A DNA stretch of 64,000 nt from Caprimulgus europaeus (taxonomy: Eukaryota; Chordata; Aves; Caprimulgiformes; Caprimulgidae), in the NCBI GenBank assembly GCA_907165065.1, contig OU015524.1, positions 37,267,295-37,331,294 on the forward strand, in the 5' to 3' direction. Of the stretch, positions 47,263 through 60,293 are shown one piece after another (the stretch's first letter is position 1; every line of letters starts with the position of its first letter). The translations under genes were made by a program, and so were the position numbers. Below the pieces are notes generated by a model. The model searched no databases and had not been told where the DNA came from. It was given only the letters and a program-made list of their open reading frames with translations.

Positions 47263-48363
47263 AAAACTTGTAGTTGCACTTTGAAGTTAAGCAAGACATA
47301 TTCCCCTTTAACTTCACTTTCAGTGAGTGATTATGAAAACTTTTTCTTAGTGTCAAAGAATTAATAGATGGGGTAATCAGATACTGAACTGGCTTTAGCT
47401 GAAGGCCACACATGTGAAAGGTAAGGCAAAATCAAGGAATTATTAATACTACAAAATTTTACTCACACTTTAATAGGTGATCAAGTTATTCTACCAAGAG
47501 GCAAAACATAACAGCATAACACACTTGAGAGCATGGGCAGACACACTTGAGCCTTCTGTCCATTATTACATTCTCCATTTTCTGATGCCCAAACACTCAC
47601 CACCACAGGCAGGTACTGCAATGCTTTTCTGCTCTATTGTTTTCTTAAGTCCCTCTATCTCTTCCTCACATCCCTCTCTTTCACTGGTCATAGCATATGT
47701 CTCCTTAACCTATACTTTGTCCTGCTTTCTGATGCTCTTCTCTCCTGGGCAAAACAGGATGTAACAAATTTCCTCAAGTATTGTGCCACTTGCTTCCCAG
47801 GCTGTGCCCACCTTGTTTGCCAGCACACTCAGCTGAGCCTGGGCAGAGTGGCAGTGGGTATGAGTATGGGAGGTCAGCAAGGCAGCTCACCTCACCTCTG
47901 TTTGTGAGCTGTTGCCTTTGCACACCAGAAGCCCAGTGGCTGTGTCTCAGTATCAGCTTCTACCCACAATACTGACATCCAGGCAAGCACTCTGTGAGAT
48001 CTGAATTAACTCCCGATCTCTGCAAAAGAACGGTGATGCTATTAAAAAAACCCACAACAACAACAAAAACATAAAAAACCCAAACCAAACCAAAACAAAA
48101 AACCACACAGTTCCCTAATCCAATATTGCTTCTCAAAACATCTGTCCATAGCAGTTCAGAAGCACCCACATGTGTGTCTGAATTGTGACATGGTGACTAG
48201 TGGGGACAGTAACTCAGCACTGAAGGCAATGGGGCTCCCTTAGAGTACCTGGGAGACAGATAGGGAAGCAGATAGAAGAGATATAAGGTAATCCTCAAAC
48301 TAATGGTAAAGAGTCAAACCAGACTGATTTTTTTTTTATTGACTGTGTGTGTTTTACATTTAG
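47263..48363. other. Unique sequence, no gene seen
   Basis: Includes an A/C-rich low-complexity tract (48043-48107). No protein similarity is recognised. The last 30 bases form the pyrimidine tract of the candidate exon at 48364. Confidence 0.35.
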
Positions 48364-48498
48364 GGTTCTATGTATGTTGCCACTGACTGTCCAGAAGTGG
48401 TGATTCTCACTGCTAGTCAAAAAGGATCTCTGATAAGTGATGCTTGCTGGTTATTATCATGGTCATTCAGAAAATCTCTGCTACACCTACATTTTGAG
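48364..48498 (+). CDS. Candidate internal coding exon, gene unknown
   Basis: A pyrimidine-rich tract ending TTTTACATTTAG (48363) precedes a 135-base interval of 45 full codons with no stop, followed by the donor GAG|GTAAAA at 48499. The peptide starts GSMYVATDCPEVVILTASQ and ends SFRKSLLHLHFE. Length is a multiple of three and both ends are phase 0. I do not recognise the protein, and a 45-codon open stretch is not rare here, so it may be chance. No partner exon was identified; it does not join in frame to the 63-base version of the exon at 18614. Confidence 0.2.
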
Positions 48499-48500
48499 GT

Positions 48501-49989
48501 AAAACACAGATAACATTATGGCTTGTGCTTGCTGCTTTCCAGGGAACCCAAGGTGTTGTTAAACCAAGTTTCAGCTTAGACTAAGTGGCCTCATCACGCA
48601 GGCCAAAGGCAGTTACCTTCCATGGATGGAGACACACCATCAGACGGTCGTTTGCAAGTATTACTTCAACAACATTATGTACAACGGAAGGAAAAATCTT
48701 TAATGTACTGTTTTTTTTCATTTTAGTATGATTTATTTTCTTTCAGAAAGGATTAGAATATTCCTATTGCAATGTTCTGAGAGTACATGCAACACAATTA
48801 TTATTGTAGCTATGTCTCTGAACAGGGAAGAAAATAATCATTTTATAGAACAGTGTGATTATATTTTGAGCAAGGTAAAATTATATCAGTATATTTTGGG
48901 GGGAATTCAATACTAATCCCATATGGACCTGATGTTTTACTGGAATGAGCTCATCAATTACTGTCTGTGTTTCCTCATGAGGTAATGTTTTATTTAAATT
49001 GTTCCTGATTTCTTCTGGCATTTAGACAAATGCAATTTTCATAAAAAGGACTTTTACTGCTTTCAGCTTTTTTCTTCAATATACAATTTCTAAGAGAGTT
49101 TTTGAGGAATTGGTGATTTCTGTCTGTTTATCTGTCTCTGTTGTGAATGCATACATTATATGGTGCCTCAAACCTTTACCTTCTTGAGTTGTGATTAAAT
49201 GTGGTATTAGTCATCTAGATTACTGTAGATTCAGGAAGTATTTTTAGATAGATTTATGTTTCTATGTATATATCTCTATCAGAATTCCTCTTTCAATCCT
49301 TTGCTAAGGAAAAAAAAAAAATTACTGTTTTGTTTCCCATTTCTAGAAGTAAAGGATATATCTATCAGCGATCATCCTTAATCTCCTTAAAGCATGGCTT
49401 ACTTATAAACAAAGTGTAGCATCCCCTTGCAGTTGCTTTCTCTAGTACCTCACCTTGAATAGTGTCCACAAAATTTCTCGTACCTTCTACAAAGTGTGTG
49501 CACATCCAAAGCTTGAAGAGGTAAAGTCAAAGGGAAAAGGTCTCTGTGATGGAATTATTATTACTATTAATTATTACAGACTTGGTTTCCAAGTGAGAAC
49601 AGGTGATTGAAATGCATTAATTTCTGTGCTGGATGTAAAATAGAGGCAGAGCAAGAACAAGTGGATTTACATATTATTTCCTTGTCAGCATCAAAATATC
49701 ACTTCAGCAATAAATTTTGTCAAAGAGTACAAAAAATCCATGAATGAATGCAAGAATCTGTGCCTTCCAATAACATGATCCAGAAAAGACCAGAACTGAG
49801 GGCTGTTAAAAGCCTATTTATCATATACTTGCTTACATAGCAGTTAAACACTATCCTAATATACTGCAGCATAACTGAAGAAACTTGCAGTGGAGATAAC
49901 ACTGGAATGATCGGAACCAAAGACAAATGATAGAATTGCATGAATAAAAATAAGACGGAGGAGTCAGTTAGGTGGTATCATCTATATAT
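48501..49989. other. Unique AT-rich sequence, no gene seen
   Basis: Contains an A-run (49310-49320) and chance-length frames only. Confidence 0.35.
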
Positions 49990-50845
49990 ATTGCCAATGA
50001 TGCCAAGCTGTGTGGTGCAGTTGAAATGCTGGAAGGCTGGGATGCCATCCAGAGGGACCTTGACAGGCTTGAGAGATAGGCCTGTGCTAACCTCATGAAG
50101 TTCAACAAGGCCAAATGCAAGGTCCTGCACCTGGGTTGGGACAATCCTAAGCACAGATACAGGCTGGGCGATAAGTGGATTGAGGCCAGCTCTGAAGAGA
50201 AGGACTTGGGAGTGGTGGTTGATGAGAAGCTCAACATGAGCTGGCAATGTGCGCTTGCAGCCCAGAAGTCCAACCGTGTTCTGGGATGCATCAAGAGAAG
50301 CGTGGCCAGCAGGTCGAGGGAGTTGATTCTCCCCCTCTACTTCACTCTCATAAGGCCCCACCTGGAGTACTGTGTCCAGTTCTGGAGCCCCCAACACAAG
50401 AGAGACATGGACCAGTTAGAACGAGTCCAGAGGAGGCCACGAGGATGATCCGAGGGCTGGAGCACCTCTCCTATGAGGACAGGCTGAGAGAGTTGGGGCT
50501 GTTCAGCCTGGAAAAGGGAAGGCTCCGGGGAGATCTTATAGTGGCCTTCCAGTACCTGAAAGGGCCTACAGGAAAGCTGAGGAGGGACTTTTTACAAGGG
50601 CAATTAGTGATAGAACAAGGGGAAATGGCTTTAAACAGGAAGAGGGTAGGTTTAGATTAGATATTAGGAAGAAATTCTTCACTGTGAGGATGGTCAGGCA
50701 CTGGAACAGGTTTCCCAGAGAAGTTGTGGATGCCCCCTCCCTGGAAGTGTTTAAGGCCAGATTGTTTGAGGCTTTGAGCAACCTGGTCTAGTGGGGGGTG
50801 TCCCTGCTCATCCCTTCCAACCCTAACCATTCTATGACTCTACTA
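49990..50845 (+). mobile_element. CR1 LINE, 5'-truncated, about 855 bp
   Basis: Covers the ORF2 C-terminal region and the 3' UTR, ending CCATTCTATGACTCTACT. It is the longest continuous CR1 3' piece in the window. GC content and similarity to the usual CR1 protein indicate a fairly recent copy. Confidence 0.95.
50010..50800 (+). pseudogene. CR1 ORF2 C-terminal remnant
   Basis: Translation gives the region after the reverse-transcriptase core: LCGAVEMLEGWDAIQRDLDR, a TAG where Trp is usual (near 50077), then [57 protein letters not shown] and [21 protein letters not shown] one-base deletion near 50435 shifts the frame to [20 protein letters not shown] and [20 protein letters not shown]. This part carries no catalytic motif. 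Confidence 0.9.
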
Positions 50846-51225
50846 TTTCGGATCTGCTTAAGTCTATCAAATAGCAGTGAACATAGCTGATGTTGAACAT
50901 GATGGCTACCTCAAAGCCAGTGCTACCTTTTCCCCTTTATCATGCTTTCTACTCTGAAAGATTCAGGAGGTTCCACTAAGCAGGTTGCAGAATTGGATAG
51001 GAAATGAGGAATGAAGTGAGCAATAAAGACTGATCCCCTAAAACCCACACATATGTCTAAGTTAGAGGAGAGGTTTCCTTGTTAGAGATCTGCTGCACAT
51101 CCTACTGTTGTTTTCTAATTTCAGTATTAGATAGATTTGAAATTAATTGTGACTAATATGTACATTTATGTTTTCATGACAAATTGAATTACAGTATGAG
51201 GCCTGTAAGAAACATGGGGACAAAC
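50846..51225. other. Unique sequence between CR1 copies
   Basis: No gene or repeat is recognised. Confidence 0.35.
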
Positions 51226-51498
51226 ATCTTAGCAGGGCCTGTAGGAACAGGACAAGGGGTAATGATTTTAAACTAAAAGAGTGCAGATTTAGACCAGATG
51301 TAAGGGAGATTTTTTTACAATGAGGTTGGTGAAACACTGGAACAGGTTGCCCAGAGAAGTGGTAGAAGTCTCAGCCCTGGAAACATTCAAGGTCAGGCTG
51401 GACGGGGCTCTGAGCCACCTGATCTAATTGAAGATGTCCCTGCTTACTGGAGGGGTGTTGGACTAGATATTTAAACCCAAACCATTCTATGGTTCTAG
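51226..51498 (+). mobile_element. CR1 LINE 3' end, about 270 bp
   Basis: AGGACAAGGGGTAATGATTT, GGAACAGGTTGCCCAGAGAA and AAACCATTCTATGGTTCTA mark the CR1 tail. More diverged than the copy at 49990. Confidence 0.92.
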
Positions 51499-51610
51499 GA
51501 AATCTCTGTCACCAACACTGTTTCACTGTCTTCTTACATTTCCTTTGTCAACCAAACCAGTGTCTATTTGTTTGCGAAGTACACAAGCAAAAATGTATAA
51601 ACATGATAAG

Positions 51611-51748
51611 CACATTTAAATATCCACAGATGTCAAAAAGTATTGAAACCAGTTCTCATGCTAGCTCAGTAAAACAGCTATGTTTAAATACCCACAGATG
51701 TCAGTGTGTTGCAACAAGTCCTCATGACACATCAGCATATAAAACTTA
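51611..51748 (+). repeat. Diverged tandem duplication, two units of about 67 bp
   Basis: Unit 1 (51611-51677) contains TTTAAATATCCACAGATGTC and unit 2 (51678-51748) contains TTTAAATACCCACAGATGTC. Similar order continues (CAGTTCTCATG versus CAAGTCCTCATG; TAAAAC at both ends). Confidence 0.65.
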
Positions 51749-52350
51749 AACAGTTGTTTTACAATGGATGTTTCAGTATAATTAGTGCCTCTGTCATGTT
51801 TTAAATAACTCTTCTCAAATAGAAAGCCCACCATACACAACTTCCTTTATAAATTCCCTACTGGCTTCTGTCTTAGCTGCTTCATTATGACTGTATTTCC
51901 TTCTCAGAGATGTTGGGGACAAAATAGATATCGAGTTATTAAGGGAGGTTTCTGAAACAACTCCAAACATTTTTCCAGTGATAATTTACTTGTCATTACT
52001 GTTATATACTATTCGTTTGGCAAATTTAATCAATTTGCCAGTAAAGCAGTTACCTCAGGCACTGAGTAGTGCCTGACTGAAACAGACTTGGTTTTAGCAA
52101 GTTAAAATTAAGAGGCCAGATAAATACACTGATTTATATAAGATGGGAGAGATACTTTGGAATTATAGATATCTAGATTGTTCTGGCAGTTCATAGCTGC
52201 CATATACAAAGAAGGAAATTTAATATCTTTCAATACATAGATGTCTGAATGCAGCCACCAAGACATTGTGTGAATTCAGTGTGTGTGGACAGAGAAGGCA
52301 AGGAGTCAAGAAAAGCACTAGAAGTTAAGTGGAAGCGAAATTAATCACAT
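51749..52350. other. Unique sequence, no gene seen
   Basis: No recognisable feature. Confidence 0.35.
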
Positions 52351-52494
52351 CCTCCATCCTTGGAGGTATTTAAAAGATGTGTAGACATGGCATTTAACAA
52401 CATATTTTCGTGGTGGACTTGTAGTGTTAGGTTAACAGTTGGACAGATTATCTTAAGGGTCTTTTCCAACCTAAATTATTCTATGATTCTATGC
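52351..52494 (+). mobile_element. CR1 LINE 3' end, about 145 bp
   Basis: CCTTGGAGGTATTTAAAAGA, GTGTAGACATGGCATTTAAC and TTATTCTATGATTCTATG. Same subfamily style as the 3' part at 34361 (the 'gtgtagatgtggtactt' type), but older. Confidence 0.92.
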
Positions 52495-55400
52495 AATGTG
52501 CATAAGCACTTTGTATAGGTGTTGTGTAACATAAATAAAATAAAAAATATAAGATTGATGTTTTACACCTTAATTAAAAATAAAAAAAATATTTTTCATC
52601 TGAGGAATATCAGCACCTTGAATGAACAAATAAAACAAATATATTTCACTACCAGGAAGAACTACAGTGGTTTCCTAATGAATATGTAATGCCTACATTA
52701 ATACTTTTATTAGGCACAAGTTGTTGTTTTTTCATATCCATAAACACAGTGGACCATGCATGAAATTATTACTTTTCAAGAGACTGAGTGGTGTTTCCTG
52801 TGGTAAAGACTTGTAAACCATCTCTTAACTGCTGTGTGGTTTCCACTAGCAAGGTTCTTTGGGATATCTTTTATCTTCTGTTGGTCAGAAACCATATGAC
52901 AATGAGAGAACCACATTTTTAGATAACTCATTTGTTTAACTAACAACAAAAAATTAGTAATAGTGTAACCTAGCCTGGAAGAACTGTCATGTTGCAATTC
53001 AACAGCTTGTTTCCTTCTTAAGAGGTCTGTAAAAATTTAGAGTCCTGTCTCTTCCACAGCACGTGGAAGCTAAAAATTTATTCTTACAATTTTTAATCCT
53101 TTGCAGAGCAACTATTCCCATCTTCTCCTGGTCTGTCAGAATGCAACTGACTTTTTGTTAATTTTCAGTAAAATTTTGTGACTAATTCAGTACAGCTTAT
53201 GTGTTGAAAATTATTTAACTATATTAGTGTGAGTCAAAAGGAAAATAAATAATATGTAATTAAATGCAGGGCCTGATTGCAAGTTCTTCTTTATGATAGG
53301 CTAGAGTCCAAAGTTAGGCTAAGTATTTCTCCTGAGCTAAGTATTCTTATTTACTCATGGTTCATCTAATCCCCCATTAATATGGGCAGCAATTTAACAA
53401 TGTGGACCATCATCTGAAGTACTGTCACCACAAAAGCTCAGCTGGATCATCCACCATACAGATGAATATGTGCTGGTGGGGCAGACATGAGGCAGCTGAT
53501 CCACAGGATCTTTCCTTTGCCCTTGCTTTCACATGTGTTCCCATCCTGTTTTTCCTCTCTCTGCTCCCTCTCATGAAAAGCTCTTGTTTACACGTTTTTC
53601 TTTCCTTCATGCTGAGTTCCCACCTCTCACCAGTGCTCACACAGGGAACAAAAGCCCCAACAGACAGAACTGAAGTCAGGGGTACTGATTCATACATGAT
53701 GGAAAGACTTTGGAAACAGTGCAAGCATCACAGCACCTCTGCAGTGAGCACCAGTTCCTGATGATGGCTGGCAAGAGGGGACACTGAGTGATCCATGCTG
53801 CTCAGCTTAGCCACTAGCTGTTTCAGGGGAGACATGCTGGCATGGGTGATGGGATCAAGAAGTTGCTGATACAGAGGATGGAAGGGCAGGAGACTGTTAC
53901 AGGGGAGAAATGGGAAGCAGAAGGAAGGGATTGCTGGAGGGAATCACTCCTAAGATAGCTGAGAGCAGCCTTGAGCAGCTCCCCATGCCCCACTTTGTTC
54001 AAACCAACCCAGAGCAACATCACTGAAAATAAACATTCTTTTCACAGAGTGCCCATGGGATTATGCAGGGAGTTTTTTGTTTTTGTTTTGGGTTTTTTTG
54101 CGCAAAATGGGAGACAGGTATATATTTGTATTTGTTCACTAATACATTGATTAATGGTAAAAAAAGTAAAAATCAAAGATGTGATTGAGTAAATCTGAAG
54201 GATATGCTCTTTTGAAGTCAGTGAAGAGTCTTCGGTGAGCTTAGTGGTACCTGTAAAATTTGATGTGGTATCAAGTTGATCAGTTCTGATTCTGAAAGAT
54301 TTTGATAATTGCAATTGTACCATGACTGAGTCTATTGTAAAGAGGTTAATTTCACAACCACTTACTGCCTGGTAAGTGCAATGAATTCTTGTAAAAAATT
54401 ATTTGAAGCACAAGGTGGGTTTCAGAACCTACGTTCTTCCTTTAGGGAAAGAGATGACAAGCTTTTGTGAGCACATGATATTGTTATTGTGAGACAGTTT
54501 GATTCACTGTCTTACAAACGCAACTTCCAGGAACTGCATGGAAAAGAAATTTATTAATATATTAACAGTATCAGGGTTTTAAATATGTCTGTACAAAACA
54601 TTTGGAAAATGGTAAAAAGGAAAAAAAAAATTGGAATTAAAGTCACTGTAAAATAAACAAACCTGTATCTTCACTCATATTCAATAAACCACTTGATCAA
54701 GTAATTTTTGGTCCAGAATCTTTATGCATGAGTTACTGTTTTGGTTAGCAGAGAGATTCCCCATTCCTTGCAATACAATTTAGTATCACTGAGCAGTTTC
54801 TTCAATGATACAGAAGTTTAGAAACATTATAATACAAACCTTTTGTGCACTTCTCAGTTTACCGAAAATGCTGCTTCTTTATGTTAGCACTGCATGTGAC
54901 TCCTACACTGTAAGGAGCTGTGAAGCACAGGCAATAAACTTGGAGGATCTGACTATAATTGCTGAATATGATCCGAACAAATATGACAAATTATCTGTGT
55001 ATAATGTTGCACCTATAAGCTGGCTCTGTACAACCAGATTTTACATCAGTTGGACTAATTTCATTTTACCTGAAACTTGAATATCTGTTTATCAAAGATT
55101 TTACATTTAATGTATGCAAAAGGTAGATTCATTTTGTTATCAGGAAAGACTGAAGAGTAGCATATTTTATTAGGTTACATATGTGACAGTAACTTACAAT
55201 ACTTAAGCCCTAAGGATGATGATTTGGTCATATGAAGACCCACTGGAATTATTTCCTCTTAGCTTAGACAGGTACATCAATTAGCCTATTTGGACTTCTT
55301 CATGAGTTACAAGATTACTTGGGAAGGATGTATGGAAAAACAATGCAAGAAATTCTGAATTTTGGCAGAAAGTAAAGGAAACAAACAAAAACCTAAAATA

Positions 55401-56621
55401 TTTTAAACTGGATATTCTTCTTGAAAATGCCATTTTTAACATGCAGGTATTGTGGTGTTACAGAGGTAGGTTCCTGCTGTATAATTAACCACCCTAAGAT
55501 GCCTTTAGAGAATATTGTATTTCACATGTGGACAAGACTTTCAAATCAAAGTCATAAGAAAACCAAAGGTAGTAAGACCTGAATTAAAAATCAAAGAGTA
55601 TCTCTGGAAAAGCAATTTTTTGCTTGAACTTTCTCCTAAAGTCTTCCCTAAAACAGACTTTTTGGATAGTGAACACACAGGACTGCGAAAAGTATCTGTT
55701 ACCCAGAAGTACATGAAACGACTCTCGTACTATAGGTATTGCCCAGATACTCAGATTATATTACTAGACAAAGCAAATTATGTTTACTTCTAGCTGATGT
55801 ACCCAATAAAATCAAGTGAATGATTCATCACAAATCTTACTTTTAAAATTATAATAAAAAGCTTGAAAAACACTAACCATTTTTATATGTTTTTTCTTTT
55901 AAGGATGCTGATGCTAGGGCAATCAGTGTTCAGTATTTGTATAATATAATTTCTATACAAGCCTAACATGCTTCCCGTGAGTTGAAAATTCAGAACAATA
56001 AAACTTAATCTCTTAAAGAGTAGAACCAACACTGGCCATCGGAGCTATTTTTTTTGTCTTTCTACTGTGGCCAAAGGAAAAAGATATGACCCTATCTATG
56101 TTTTCTGTAGGTTTTTGACACCTAGTTTCTGGAAATCTGTACAAGTACAGACTTCCATAACAAGACAATTTACTATTTATCTAGAGGACTATATTGTACT
56201 CCCCAGATAGTCTCAAGTTGTATTCCATACCAGAAAGAACAAAATCCACTATTGCCTTAATATTTTGTTTCATTGCAATTTTTTTTGGCTGGTTTGTGCA
56301 TTTTAGCTTTATTGGTTTTTGGGGTTTGTTTTTTTTTTTTTGGGGGGGGGCAGTGTTTGAGTTCCTGTTTTTAGTGTTTTGCCATTTTCTTTCTATCTTG
56401 AGATTCTTGTAATGTTAAAATTAAGTCACCTATTAATCACAACATTTTTGGTGGAAGAGTTATAAGAACTATTTTCACTAATTTGTGGAAGGTTCCCCAT
56501 TGAGAATTCATAAATAACCAAACATATAATCTCTGACATGCACAATCTATCAGTATTTTATTATTGCTGTCTATCAGGTGAAACAACAGCCAAGGGAATT
56601 AACTTGGATGACTAGGATTGT

Positions 56622-56623
<2 letters not shown>
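52495..56623. other. Unique sequence, no gene seen
   Basis: No recognised gene. A GC-richer stretch at 53400-53990 has frames on both strands but no motif. The 92-codon frame at 55515-55793 is Lys-rich and protein-like, yet has no recognisable domain or splice acceptor. T/G-rich low complexity lies at 56280-56350. Confidence 0.35.
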
Positions 56624-56661
<38 letters not shown>

Positions 56662-56720
56662 AAAAAGAAAGAAAAAAAGAAGGAAGAAGGAAAGAAGGAA
56701 AGAAGGAAAGAGAAAGGAAG
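56624..56720. repeat. Compound microsatellite: AT run then GA-rich purine tract
   Basis: About 18 AT dinucleotides (56624-56659) are followed by a roughly 60-base purine-only tract of GAAA and GGAA units. Confidence 0.92.
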
Positions 56721-59700
56721 AGCAATCTCTGTTACTTGTCTGAGGCATGTGTTAGTTACTTGAAGTATACACCTGTCTGGCTATCACTTTTCTTGGTCTA
56801 GTAATACTGATTCTGCTCTAAAATTTGTCCAGAACCAGTGATTTTCCTTTTCCCTTAGAATTATTGTAGACCTTTGACATTTCTGCAGGGATAGACTGAA
56901 AAATAGGTGCTGTAAAGCAGAGGAAAGAAATATACTAACACTGTGGTGCAGGAGTCCAACAGGAGGAGAAAGAAGCAGCATTACCTGTACTGCCAAAGAC
57001 AGATGTTTGCTTTCCTAAATTACCTGTGGAAGCAGAAAGCAGCAGATATCTGATCATCTCCTCCTGAAGGAGCAAAAGGTACCATACTTCCATCATGACT
57101 GCAATTAAAGAACAAGAGAGAAAACAAGCATTCCAGCATTCCTTATGGTAGTCTAAGATATACTCTGCTTCTGTTGGTCAACAGGCTTAAAAATTATAAG
57201 GTTTAAGCCAGAACGGAAAGGACATTAGTGCAGCCTTCAATGACCCATTGAATCATCTGGCAGTCACTACACAGCAGAGTCTTGGTTTGTAAATATCTGT
57301 TAATAGTCATGTGGAATATAAGCACCTACATCAAGCTGGCTGAAAAGAGGTACATAGAAAGAACCATATGTATTTTTAGAAGTGGCATTCAACATTGCTG
57401 TCTTCTAAGTTTCAAAGAAAAATGTCTATAATCCTTTCTTTTCTCCATATTCTCCTACTTATGGGAAAAAAAAGTGATATATAGGAAGTGCTTTCTCTAA
57501 TGAAGAAAAATACTGTAAGAAAATCAAAAGAAAAACTGAAGAATAACTGCAAGCGAAAAATTTTACATCGTTTTTGTAAAAAAATATTTTTCACTTCTTT
57601 TTCAGATCATAAAATTTAAGGGAAAGTTTTAATCAAATCTTTGGACTGAGTTGAAAGCTCTTTTCCTTCTTTTGAAGCTATTTTGATGGGGAATTTATGT
57701 CAGCTCTGACCTGATCATTACGCAGACCAGGCAGATCTGGTGTAGACCAACATGCAGCAATTGGTGAGAAAAATTCTAATCCACTGCCTAGATTTCTGAG
57801 TGTGAAGAAAACACAGGTGCAGAAGGGTGTTTGGAACCACACTGTTGATTTTTAAGTTTGTCTGTGTCTGGGAACATAGAGCTGACATAGCTGGAAGTAT
57901 TGGGAGCTGCTGGATGCGTATTAATAATTTATCTCAAGTGAGGATGCTGGAGATCAAGACTCAAGAGACTTGCCCCCTTTCCCTACACTCTGGCATCAAC
58001 ATGCTCTGAATTCTGCAAGAATCATCAAGGTACCATGCTGAGTCATAGCACCCTAATGTGTCTTGCAAAATCTTATAAGCTCCACCAGTAGCAACGGACC
58101 TGACAGTGTCCATGTGAGTGCGGGGCAGTTCTGATGAACATACTTGGAAGCTACATATCTACAGGTCGGGGTGCAAGGTGGTTTGAATAGATTCTCTTGA
58201 AATCAATTCAGCCAGAAAAAACAACACTTGTTAACAAAGTGTGCATAGCAGCTATGATTTAGATCTTTCCTTAGGCTGCATGTGGGGGTTTTTTGTTTAT
58301 TTGTTTGGTTTTGGGTTGGGTTTTTTTTAATAGTAATAAAATCCACAGATGCCTCATGACCACTTTGTCTACATTTGTTCCATTGACAGCAGCATTTTTC
58401 TTCAGAGCAATACCGATTGAGCATTTTGGCAAACACAAGTACCCATAATTGTCAGATCACCTCATGCTATCACCAGGAATTGGAGATACTTAATATTTAA
58501 AAATCATTAGGAACATACAGAGCCAAAAAAGAATATGACTTCCCTCTAAATGTATGGGCATAAAACACATGGAAAGGCGTATGGCTCTATAGAAAAGCAG
58601 CTTACAAATCTAATAAATATGTTGTATGGGTGTTATTACAGAATACCTTATATCTTTATATTTACATGTATGCATCCAGTTAGGAGCATCTAGTCTGCAG
58701 CACAAAAAGCCAGCACACTAGTAAAACTAAGGATCTATGGGGCTGATTATGTAGCGTATCCCAAAAAGGAAACAAATCTCAATTTTAAAGCTCCTATTGC
58801 CTGCTACTGGACTTTATCCTTCACTGTTTATGTTCACAGTCTCAGTCTTTACAATTTTATGTCTACATGTGAGACTTAATTAATATCACTACAGTTTCCT
58901 ATTTATACACACCAAAAGCCAAGTCCATTCTAAGCACAATAAACAGAGATCCACACAACTTGGTGCATTGCCAGTGACTGTATTGCTGCAAATAAGAACA
59001 TCAAATGGTTAGTTTTCCCAAAAGCTATAACATACAATCCCTTTGTTGACATTTCTGCTGTCTTTGCAGTAGATCTATGATACTGGAAGGTCACTGAGAA
59101 CATTCAGAAAAATTCCCTACCACCCATACATCTGAGACTGCCAGGATGGGCATGTGAAAAATACATCGGTCAAGGAATTGCCATGGAACAGCTGTATGCT
59201 TCAAAACACATTGCTTCTGTGGCCATGTCTTTAGCAAAGGAACAAACACAAAGATTATGATCTATACCAGAGATGTGGACTGCAGCTATACTGCATGCTC
59301 ATCTCCCCACAGGATAGAAATGCAAGCTCCTTCACACAACAGTACGTGCTCATCCTGGCAGCAGAGCTGTTGACAACACCTGTTTCACATTTGTATCATA
59401 TTTGTCCCTTTGGGACTAAATTGACCTTTATTACATGATTATCAGTGATATTATATTTGGCTTCTCACTCTGCACTTCTGCTAGAACCCCAAAGCAGAAC
59501 TGTGCCTTTGTGCTTTACCATCATCATCGTGGTTAATCAACATTGACACTTAAAAGACATCGGGATTCTTCCCACATCAGAGTGTGGGAAGCCAGTTGCA
59601 TAACTTTTACAGAGTTCTTTTCCAGGCTAGGAAAAGTAAAATTTGTTTTTAATTTATTGGAGTGAAAAAATAAATTAATATTTGGGTTTAAAAGGATTTG

Positions 59701-60293
59701 AGTTTCTAAAATGAGAGTGCTTGCTAATGGTGGAGAATCTGTATGGCGACTGTGTGATTACAAGTGATACCATGGTTGTCAGCCAAAATAACCACCAACA
59801 CCTGTTTCAGGAGTGGAGGAGTCAACAAAAAGTTCATATGAAAGGTTGTTTTCTCACTACAACATCTTCATCTTTTCAAACGCAATGTGTAACAAAGAGT
59901 TTTAATTTTGCAGAAAGGGTAGGGGCAGATCAGTCGGTGAATACCCTCCTGTCTCCCTTTTGCTTTTATTTCGAGGCACCTAATGTTTACAATCTGTTTT
60001 CACAACACATTGTATTCAGGAATTTGACATCAAAGTTACTAAACTACAGAACCCTAGTGCGAGAGCTGACTCCCTACCTTAGGGTGTTGTTGTTAAGGGA
60101 ATTTTCACAGCAGGAACCATCTCTGTCTTTTTTAAACCTTGCATTTTCCATAGCTGGAAAATTTCAGACAACTTGTTTTCCACCTCTGTTGAGCCTTGTC
60201 TTGCTATTGCATGTGAATTCAGACTGTTCCATCTGCTTTTGCTCATTAACTGTGCTCTTAGGCACTGTATAGTTGCACAATTTCCAAAGTTAC
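56721..60293. other. Unique sequence, no gene seen
   Basis: Includes a T/G-rich tract at 58286-58330. The plus-strand open frame at 59721-60272 (183 codons) is one of the longest in the window, but about one such frame is expected by chance in this much DNA, and it has no recognisable domain. Confidence 0.35.

Noticed and set aside
55515..55793. 92-codon Lys-rich plus-strand frame
   Set aside because: Protein-like composition but no recognised domain, no convincing acceptor, and chance-length.
57190..57310. Faint resemblance to an ancient interspersed repeat
   Set aside because: Similarity too weak to name a family.
59721..60272. 183-codon plus-strand open frame
   Set aside because: A frame of this length is expected about once by chance in 64 kb at this base composition; no domain, and it overlaps the opposite-strand candidate exon.
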